In this document: positions 1 to 4,837 of the stretch, piece after piece
How positions within the stretch are numbered: position 1 is the stretch's first letter
How the letters are laid out: each line of letters starts with the position of its first letter
Origin: Actinomycetes bacterium
GTDB lineage: Bacteria > Actinomycetota > Acidimicrobiia > Acidimicrobiales > Palsa-688
DNA: 8,134 bases
Direction: 5' to 3'
NCBI GenBank assembly: GCA_021811865.1
Contig: JAKAQB010000112.1
Location: 1 to 8,134 of the forward strand
The notes under the pieces: model-generated
What the model was told of the DNA's origin: nothing
The model's input: the letters and a program-made list of their open reading frames with translations, nothing else
Databases searched by the model: none
Position numbers and translations under genes: made by a program

Positions 1-1632
1 CGTGAGGCCGACGCTTTGGTGCTGGCCGCTCGGGTTCACGAACGCCAGCGACACCCGCCGGCCGGGGTGAAGGGCGAGGAGGTCCTGGGTGAGGTTGGCC
101 GGCGATGTCACCGACGCCCCGTCGATCCCGACGATGATGTCACCGGCGGACAGGCCAGCGGTGGCCGCCGACGTGCCCGGAAAGACCGAGGCGATGGCCG
201 CCCCGGACGTGGTGGGCGGTGTCGCCGAGCCCGTGCTGCCCGAGTTGCCGAAGACCCCGAACCCGCCGAAGCCGCCGAGACCGTTGCTGGCGTTGCCCTG
301 GTAGAGGACGGTCGGCGTCGTCACCTCCACACCGAGGAACGGGGTGGCGCCGACGTGGACGTCGGCCGACGACCGGCCCGCCTCGATCTGCCTGGCGACG
401 GTGGCGAAATGGTTGACGGGGATGGCAAAGCCCTCCGTGCCCGATGTCGACGGGGTCTGGAACGTGAACATGCCGTTGGAGGAGGCGGCGGTGTCCATGC
501 CGACGACCTGGCCGCTGGCGTTGACGAGCGGGCCGCCGGAGTCACCCGGCTGGATGTTGGCGTTGGTCTGGATGAGCCCGCGCAGCGTCTCGGTCGTCCC
601 GTTGCCCGCGTCGGACGCCGTGATCGACTGGTTCACGGCGGTGACCGAGCCGCCGGCCACGCTGGGCGTGCCGCCGACGCCGCCGGCGTTGCCGATGCCG
701 ACGATGCCCTGCCCAGTTCGGACGCTGCTCGAGTTGCCGAACTTGACGGTCGCCAATCCGGACGCGTGCCGCAGTTGGAGCACAGCGATGTCGACGGTGC
801 GGTTGTAGCCGACAACGGTGGCCCGGTAGGTCCGGCCATTGCCGAGGTCGGTGACGGAGATGGCCGTGGCGCCCTCGATGACGTGGTTGTTCGTGATGAC
901 CTCACCGCTGGAGGTGACCACCATGCCGGTGCCGGCCGCCTCCTCGTTCTGGTAAGCGAGCTGGGTGTTGATGTCCACCAGCCCGCGGTCGACCTTGCCC
1001 GCGATCGAGGTGACGTTGGAGGGGCTACCGCTCGAGGTGGACACCGAGCCGCCGCCACCCGACCCGTTCCCGAAGTTGGGCGCCACACCGTTGCCCGGGT
1101 TGGGCGACACGCTGCTGCCCGAGTTGCCGGCCGCCGGCGACGTCGCCTGCGGGCTCGACGACGAGCTCCCGAGGCCGACACCGACAGCCACTCCCGCACC
1201 ACCGATCACGAGGACGCCGGCGGCGAGGAGGGCGGCGACCGCTCCCTTGTGGCGCTGACGGGGAGGGGGCCACCCGCCGGCGCCCAGGCTCCCCGGCTGG
1301 ACCGGATAGCCGTAGGACTGCGGGCCGTAGCCCTGCGGGCCATAGGACTGCGGACCATAGGACTGCGGGCCATAGGACTGCGACCCTGGGTTGTACCCGC
1401 CCCACGGGCCGTGGTAGCCGGAGCCCTGCGGGCCCGCAGACGGCCACTGCCCCCCGCCGGCCCATGGGCCGTACTGGGGCGGCGGGGGCCAGGCGCCCGC
1501 TCCCGCCGCCCCGGGGGTCTCGCCACCCGCCGGCGCCTCGCCACCCGCCGGCGCCTCGCCATGGGAGGGCACCCAGCCGCTCCACCAGTGTTGTGCGGTC
1601 CGGTCGTCTCGGGTCTCGTCGTCGTGCGCCAT
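1..1632 (-). CDS. htrA: HtrA/PepD-type membrane-anchored serine protease with PDZ domain (C-terminus cut by window edge)
   Basis: This is a trypsin-like envelope protease that probably degrades or refolds damaged extracytoplasmic proteins. The frame runs 544 codons without a stop to base 1, so the last residues lie outside the window. ATG at 1632 follows a strong Shine-Dalgarno (GGGAGGAG, 1639-1646) six bases away. Domain order: a cytoplasmic tail rich in Pro, Gly and Tyr (residues 1-128, with GEAPAG and QSYGP repeats); one membrane segment (about 130-153); a Gly/Ser/Asn linker (to about 205); a protease domain (about 209-415) with the complete triad His250 (in NNHVI), Asp281 (in TVDIAVL) and Ser365 (in GDSGGPL); and one PDZ domain (from about 430, core AGLSAGDIIVGIDG). 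The N-in/C-out arrangement is the usual one for actinobacterial HtrA-like proteins. An unusual Gly/Phe-rich insert of about 40 residues splits the first PDZ strands. The family is clear; the exact subfamily (PepD, HtrA, DegQ) is not. Confidence 0.95.
   Translation of the reverse strand, partial: MAHDDETRDDRTAQHWWSGWVPSHGEAPAGGEAPAGGETPGAAGAGAWPPPPQYGPWAGGGQWPSAGPQGSGYHGPWGGYNPGSQSYGPQSYGPQSYGPQGYGPQSYGYPVQPGSLGAGGWPPPRQRHKGAVAALLAAGVLVIGGAGVAVGVGLGSSSSSPQATSPAAGNSGSSVSPNPGNGVAPNFGNGSGGGGSVSTSSGSPSNVTSIAGKVDRGLVDINTQLAYQNEEAAGTGMVVTSSGEVITNNHVIEGATAISVTDLGNGRTYRATVVGYNRTVDIAVLQLRHASGLATVKFGNSSSVRTGQGIVGIGNAGGVGGTPSVAGGSVTAVNQSITASDAGNGTTETLRGLIQTNANIQPGDSGGPLVNASGQVVGMDTAASSNGMFTFQTPSTSGTEGFAIPVNHFATVARQIEAGRSSADVHVGATPFLGVEVTTPTVLYQGNASNGLGGFGGFGVFGNSGSTGSATPPTTSGAAIASVFPGTSAATAGLSAGDIIVGIDGASVTSPANLTQDLLALHPGRRVSLAFVNPSGQHQSVGLT
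1306..1380 (-). repeat. Pentapeptide QSYGP tandem repeat in the HtrA N-terminal tail
   Basis: Five consecutive 15-bp units encode QSYGP, QSYGP, QSYGP, QGYGP and QSYGY (residues 85-109) in the cytoplasmic tail of the protease. The units differ by only a few bases, which suggests recent slippage or duplication. A second small repeat, GEAPAG twice (residues 25-36, bases about 1525-1560), lies nearer the N-terminus. Such Tyr/Pro/Gly-rich tails are common before the membrane anchor in actinobacterial HtrA proteins. Their role is not known from the sequence. Confidence 0.85.
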
Positions 1633-1685
1633 CGGTCGCTCCTCCCGGCCCTCTGGTCGGTCCTGTCACCGGGTTTCCGGGAACA

Positions 1686-1736
1686 GTTATCCCGACGGGG
1701 ATGAGTTCACCCTGAGAGCGGCTTAGGAGTTCCTGA
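1686..1736 (-). promoter_or_regulatory. Candidate regulated promoter of the HtrA-type protease with phased TCAGG sites
   Basis: Read on the minus strand, TCAGG (1732-1736), TAAGC (1721-1725) and TCAGG (1711-1715) are spaced 11 and 10 bp apart, about one helical turn. The outer copies also share a following AACTC, directly in one and after GTG in the other. A weak -10-like hexamer GATAAC (1686-1691; four of six bases match TATAAT) lies downstream, with no good -35. Helically phased direct repeats over the -35 region are what OmpR-family response regulators use. Envelope-stress two-component systems are known to control HtrA-family genes in actinobacteria. The regulator assignment is inference. 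Confidence 0.35.
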
Positions 1737-1824
1737 AGGTAGCGCCGACCAGGGCCCCGGACTCCAGCGGGGACACGCTACCGGCGCCTTCACCGCTCGA
1801 CGGCACCGGCTTGCGCCGAAAGCC

Positions 1825-1856
1825 GCCGCCCCGAGGCGGCACGCTCCACCGGAGCG
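1825..1856 (-). terminator. Tandem GC hairpins downstream of the oxidoreductase gene
   Basis: Two perfect 6-bp stems lie side by side: GCCGCC/GGCGGC with a 4-nt loop (1825-1840) and CGCTCC/GGAGCG with a 3-nt loop (1842-1856). On the minus strand the last hairpin is followed by GGCTTTCG, so there is only a short T-run. The site lies about 130 bp past the oxidoreductase stop. It may terminate or stabilise that transcript. In DNA this GC-rich, some such stems arise by chance. Confidence 0.35.
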
Positions 1857-1985
1857 GCGGGCTCCCCCACCACGAGCCCCCGAGCCACCGGGCGACGGGC
1901 CCGGAACGCACCGCCGGCATCGGACTGCAACCCCAGGGCTCCCTCCACGACGTCCACGGGACAAATCGGACAGACGCACCCCCCA

Positions 1986-2867
1986 CTACTCCGATCTTCC
2001 CGCAGCACGGGCGGCGGCGACGAGGACCTGCAGCACCTCGTAGGCGAACCCGGCGTCGCAGGGGTGGTCGGTCCGGCCTGCCACTGCCGTGGCGAGCAGT
2101 TGGTCGACAGCGCTCCGGTAGGCGTCGGCCACGCTCGTCGGGTCCTCCGGGCGGTTGAGCACGCCCCGCTCCCCGTAGAAGGTGGCCCGCCGGTCCGAGG
2201 CGGCGGGCGGCGCGTCGAGGGCGAGCAGCACCGACGCCGTGCCCCCGCCGGCGTGGGAGGTGGTCAGCGCGACGAAGTCGCGCTGACCACGCGTCGCTGT
2301 CACCGCCTCCACCGGACCGAGCCCGACGGTCAGCGAGGCCAGGGCGTGCGGACCCACGTCCCAGAGCGCACCCCACGAGCGCCGCCACGCCGAGCCCGCG
2401 TATGGGCTGGCCGGGGCGAAGATCGACCCGATCTCGACCCACAGGGCGGCCTCCCAGCCGCCGCGGGCCAGCTGGCGGTGCCATTCGGCGAGCCCGGGGC
2501 TGAAGCGGGCCGTGAAGAACACGACCGACGCCACGCCCGCCTCGCGCACCGCTGCCACGACCTCCTCGCCCGCCGGCAGGTCGAGAGCAAGGGGCTTCTC
2601 CAGCAGGAGGTGGCGCCCGGCCCGCGCCGCCCGAGCAGCGAGCCCGGCCTGTACGTCGGGTGGCAGGGCGATGGCCACCGCGTCGACGGCCCCGATGAGG
2701 CTGTCGGCGTCCCCGAAAGCGGCGGTGCCCAACCGGCCGGCGAGCGCCTCCGCCCTCGCCCGGTCGCGGCCCCACACGCCGACGAGCTCGACGTCGGGAT
2801 GGGCGGCGAGGCCGGCCCCGTGCACCGTCTCAGCCCAGTAGCCGGTCCCGAGCAGCGCCCATCGCAC
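1986..2867 (-). CDS. Gfo/Idh/MocA-family NAD(P)-dependent oxidoreductase (short)
   Basis: Predicted soluble dehydrogenase of 293 residues, shorter than the usual 330-380 for the family. The N-terminal Rossmann fold opens with LLGTGYW (Gly7, Gly9). Next come the LEKPLAL motif with the conserved Lys91 and the DVGPH motif (Asp170, His174), the usual location of the catalytic His. Family members oxidise or reduce hydroxyl/keto groups on sugars, inositols or related compounds. The substrate cannot be named here. GTG at 2867 is preferred because the Rossmann strand begins there, as in the family, and because a -10-like TAACCT lies 7 nt upstream. A longer GTG start at 2933 would add 22 mostly Arg residues that look like a shadow of the upstream gene. 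It begins 10 bp after the stop of the membrane-protein gene and ends in TAG. The shortness is in the C-terminal part, where the substrate site and dimer interface usually lie. Confidence 0.88.
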   Translation of the reverse strand: MRWALLGTGYWAETVHGAGLAAHPDVELVGVWGRDRARAEALAGRLGTAAFGDADSLIGAVDAVAIALPPDVQAGLAARAARAGRHLLLEKPLALDLPAGEEVVAAVREAGVASVVFFTARFSPGLAEWHRQLARGGWEAALWVEIGSIFAPASPYAGSAWRRSWGALWDVGPHALASLTVGLGPVEAVTATRGQRDFVALTTSHAGGGTASVLLALDAPPAASDRRATFYGERGVLNRPEDPTSVADAYRSAVDQLLATAVAGRTDHPCDAGFAYEVLQVLVAAARAAGRSE

Positions 2868-2880
2868 AAGGGAGAGGTTA
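2868..2880 (-). promoter_or_regulatory. -10-like TAACCT seven bases before the oxidoreductase start (leaderless candidate)
   Basis: On the minus strand TAACCT (2880-2875) fits the actinobacterial -10 pattern TANNNT. It stands exactly 7 nt before the GTG at 2867, so transcription starting at the usual distance would begin on the start codon. No Shine-Dalgarno is present, in agreement with leaderless initiation. The first three bases of this hexamer are also the TAA stop of the upstream membrane-protein gene. Confidence 0.45.
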
Positions 2881-4014
2881 CGGCGGCGGCGAGTCCCCAC
2901 GGCTCGGCGGCGCCCACGCCGACGGCGGCTCACCGACGGTGGGCTCCGGCTGCGACGCCGGCGTGTGGGTCGGGCCGGGGGCTGCTTGCGTCGACGGCCA
3001 CGGCGCCGGCCCCGGCGACGGCCACGGCGCCGCCACCCCGGCCTCCGGCGGCGTCCAGGCGGCAGCGGCGCCGGGCCCGTCGGGGGTCCACCACCGGACC
3101 ATGAGCAGCATGGCGAGCACCAGTGCGGCGAGCACCTCGACGTCGTACCAGCCGGTCAGGGAGGAGCTCTGCAGGACGACGCCGTAGCGCTGGATCTCCT
3201 GGGGGGTGACCAGGCCCCGCAGGGTGCCGGGGGCGTCGAACCCGACGACCGCCGAGGTGACCTGGCTGGCGACCGCTACGAGCACGCCAGCGCCGGCCAG
3301 CACCCCGATCCGGCCCGGGCGCCACAGCACGCCGGCGACCGGCACCCCCACCCACGCCACCGCCGCCATCAGGTCCCCGACGAGGGCCCCGGTCGGCGTG
3401 GACGCAGCGAAGGCGCTGCCTTCGTCGAGGGCGCGGCTCTGCCCGACGGCGTGGATGTACAGCACGTAGTGGTCCCACGCCGGCAGGAGGGCGACAGCCA
3501 TCACGATCGCCGCGACGGCCGCCAGCGGGGCTAGCAGTGCCGGCGGCTGGTGGCGGGACGGCCGCCCGAGGTGCAGCGGGCTGCCGAGGACGGTGACGGC
3601 GGCGCCGATGGCCCCCACCAGCCAGCCTGCAGCGACGACCACGTAGCCGGGGCCGGGGGTCGTCCCGAGGCCCAACAGCTCCGAGACGACGAGACCCAAC
3701 TCCCCGAGCGCGAGGCCGGCGCCGACGGCAGCGCCGGCAGGACGGGTCCACGCCGGGGCGGCGAGGGCGGCGGCGAGCAGCCAACCGCCAGCGAGGACCA
3801 CCTCGGCGACAACGGACTGGGCGCTGTGCGCCATGGGCCCCAAGCCACCGCCCTGGCCGAGGAAGAGGCCGACCACGTGGAGGACGGCGGCCGCCACCAG
3901 GGGCAGGGTGGCCGACGCCGCCCACCCGTCGACGCCTCGCCGGCGCGCCGGCGGGGGCGGCGGTGCCGGGGTCGGCGGGGGCGGGGCTACGGGGGAGGAC
4001 AGCACCTCTCCCAT
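2878..4014 (-). CDS. Multi-pass membrane protein with Pro-rich ends, unknown function
   Basis: I do not recognise the family. The 378-residue product has a Pro-rich N-terminus (residues 9-22 almost all Pro/Ala) followed by RRR. About eight hydrophobic segments follow, near residues 33-53, 66-88, 95-116, 124-144, 158-178, 207-229, 236-257 and 292-307. A C-terminal tail of about 70 residues is rich in Pro, Ala and Trp ([13 protein letters not shown]). Polar loop residues include the stretch [21 protein letters not shown] (about 180-200) and GWYDVEV before the last segment. ATG at 4014 is chosen because of a GAGGG ribosome binding site. The open frame extends to 4383, but that part lies opposite the glucokinase and lacks membrane character. 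It is divergent from the glucokinase (52 bp apart) and immediately upstream of the oxidoreductase. Shared transcription with the latter is possible, but the oxidoreductase also seems to have its own promoter. Confidence 0.8.
   Translation of the reverse strand: MGEVLSSPVAPPPPTPAPPPPPARRRGVDGWAASATLPLVAAAVLHVVGLFLGQGGGLGPMAHSAQSVVAEVVLAGGWLLAAALAAPAWTRPAGAAVGAGLALGELGLVVSELLGLGTTPGPGYVVVAAGWLVGAIGAAVTVLGSPLHLGRPSRHQPPALLAPLAAVAAIVMAVALLPAWDHYVLYIHAVGQSRALDEGSAFAASTPTGALVGDLMAAVAWVGVPVAGVLWRPGRIGVLAGAGVLVAVASQVTSAVVGFDAPGTLRGLVTPQEIQRYGVVLQSSSLTGWYDVEVLAALVLAMLLMVRWWTPDGPGAAAAWTPPEAGVAAPWPSPGPAPWPSTQAAPGPTHTPASQPEPTVGEPPSAWAPPSRGDSPPP
3968..3995 (+). other. Potential G-quadruplex within the first codons of the membrane protein
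   Basis: Four G-tracts of four or five bases (3968-3971, 3977-3981, 3983-3986, 3991-3995) are separated by loops of 5, 1 and 4 bases on the plus strand. A fifth tract (3953-3957) lies 10 bases further left. The tracts are the complement of the codons for the Pro-rich N-terminus, so the G-rich strand is the template for the membrane protein, 20-47 bases into its reading frame. Proline codons (CCC/CCG) alone can produce this, so a function is not shown. Confidence 0.5.
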
Positions 4015-4027
4015 GGTGGCACCCTCA
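4015..4027 (-). promoter_or_regulatory. Ribosome binding site fixing the membrane-protein start
   Basis: On the minus strand GAGGG (4022-4026) stands 7 bases before ATG 4014. It supports this start over any longer reading frame running under the glucokinase gene. Confidence 0.6.
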
Positions 4028-4054
4028 GGCGGGGTGCGGCCGTCACCGAACAGG

Positions 4055-4066
4055 CAAGATGGGGCG
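4055..4066 (+). promoter_or_regulatory. -10-like CAAGAT six bases before the glucokinase GTG
   Basis: CAAGAT (4055-4060) matches four of six bases of TATAAT (A, A, T and one further position in register) and lies 6 nt before GTG 4067. No clear Shine-Dalgarno or -35 is visible. A transcript starting at the usual distance would begin at or next to the start codon, so leaderless translation is plausible. The match is weaker than at the oxidoreductase and cystathionine beta-synthase genes. Confidence 0.3.
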
Positions 4067-4816
4067 GTGCAGGGGATCGCGTTCGGGGTCGACGTGGGCG
4101 GCTCGGGGATCAAGGGGGCGCCGGTCGACCTGGCCACCGGCGAGCTGGCCGCCGCGCGGTTCAAGGCCCCGACCCCACAACCGGCGACCCCGGACACGGT
4201 GGCGGGCGTCGTCGGCAACGTCGTCGCCCACTTCGGCTGGGACGGCCCGGTCGGCTGCACCTTCCCGGGGGTGGTGATGCAGGGCGTGGCGCGCACCGCC
4301 GCCAACATGGACGCGGCTTGGGTCGGGACCGACGTGGCCGGCGTGGTCGGCGCCGCCGTCGGTGCGGAGGTGACGGCAGTCAACGACGCCGACGCCGCCG
4401 GCCTCGCCGAGGTGCTCTACGGGGCGGCGCGCGGCCGGGACGGACTGGTCCTCGTCGTCACGCTCGGGACCGGGATCGGTACCGCCCTCGTGTACCAGGG
4501 AAGGCTGATCCCCAACCTCGAGCTCGGCCACATCGAGCTCGACGGCGTGGACGCCGAGACCCGGGCGAGCGCGGCGGCAAGGGAGCACCAGGGGCTGGAC
4601 TGGGCGCGGTGGGCCCGCAGGCTCCAGCGGTACTTCCGGGCCCTCGAGGACTACCTGTGGCCGGAGCTGATCGTGGTCGGGGGCGGGGTGAGCCGGCGGG
4701 CGGACCGCTTCCTTCCCCTGTTGCAACTACGCACCCCGATCGTCGCGGCGACCTTGGAGAACCGGGCAGGGACGGTGGGAGCGGCCGTGCTGTCGCACAT
4801 CGACGCCGGCGGCTGA
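4067..4816 (+). CDS. ppgK: Polyphosphate glucokinase
   Basis: ROK-family sugar kinase that phosphorylates glucose to glucose 6-phosphate using inorganic polyphosphate (and in many homologues ATP) in the cytoplasm. The 249 residues match the length of actinobacterial PpgK (about 250-270). Visible motifs in order: phosphate-binding [12 protein letters not shown] (residues 6-17), TPQPATP, TFPGVV, RTAANMD, the catalytic NDADAAG (Asp107/Asp109), TLGTGIGTA (Gly134-Gly138), [13 protein letters not shown] with the glucose-contacting Glu/His, and C-terminal [11 protein letters not shown] and AGTVGAA. The set closely follows the Mycobacterium tuberculosis enzyme as I remember it, including LTPQPATP-like and LIPN-type segments typical of the polyphosphate branch. 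GTG 4067 is chosen because the fold begins five codons later. An in-frame ATG at 4013 would add 18 unconserved residues and overlap the divergent gene. It is followed 21 bp later by cystathionine beta-synthase on the same strand. Confidence 0.95.
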   Translation: MQGIAFGVDVGGSGIKGAPVDLATGELAAARFKAPTPQPATPDTVAGVVGNVVAHFGWDGPVGCTFPGVVMQGVARTAANMDAAWVGTDVAGVVGAAVGAEVTAVNDADAAGLAEVLYGAARGRDGLVLVVTLGTGIGTALVYQGRLIPNLELGHIELDGVDAETRASAAAREHQGLDWARWARRLQRYFRALEDYLWPELIVVGGGVSRRADRFLPLLQLRTPIVAATLENRAGTVGAAVLSHIDAGG

Positions 4817-4824
4817 GGCGCGGG

Positions 4825-4837
4825 TACGGTCCGGGGC
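4825..4837 (+). promoter_or_regulatory. -10 hexamer TACGGT seven bases before the cystathionine beta-synthase ATG
   Basis: TACGGT (4825-4830) fits TANNNT and is separated by exactly 7 nt from ATG 4838, inside the 21-bp gap after the glucokinase stop. No Shine-Dalgarno precedes the ATG. Together these suggest a leaderless mRNA for the transsulfuration pair, independent of the glucokinase transcript. The spacing also supports translation from 4838 and so the reality of the N-terminal extension. Confidence 0.45.

Larger units (their letters stand above)
1633..1985. other. 353-bp intergenic region between the oxidoreductase stop and the protease start
   Basis: No convincing gene is seen here. 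The part next to the protease (1633-1740) holds its ribosome binding site, a weak -10-like hexamer and phased TCAGG-type repeats. The middle holds two adjacent GC hairpins (1825-1856) suitable for ending the upstream oxidoreductase transcript. A minus-strand frame (1790-2008, GTG start) with a CPIC motif crosses the part next to the oxidoreductase. It has no ribosome binding site, overlaps the oxidoreductase end by 23 bp, and is not annotated as a gene. Confidence 0.6.

Noticed and set aside
16..1704. Plus-strand open frame of 562 codons
   Set aside because: It is antisense to the protease, whose minus-strand frame shows a full catalytic triad, GDSGGP, PDZ core, membrane segment and a strong ribosome binding site. 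The plus-strand translation is Arg/Gly-rich low complexity, as expected for a shadow in GC-rich DNA.
1723..2775. Minus-strand frame of 350 codons over the oxidoreductase
   Set aside because: It lies in another frame of the same strand as the recognisable oxidoreductase and has Arg/Gly/Pro shadow composition with no motif.
2064..3104. Plus-strand frame of 346 codons across the oxidoreductase and membrane-protein genes
   Set aside because: Antisense to two real genes, crosses their junction, and has no recognisable motif or ribosome binding site.
4015..4383. N-terminal extension of the membrane protein up to 4383 on the minus strand
   Set aside because: The extra 123 codons lie opposite the clear start of ppgK, have no membrane or family features, and ATG 4014 has a GAGGG ribosome binding site.
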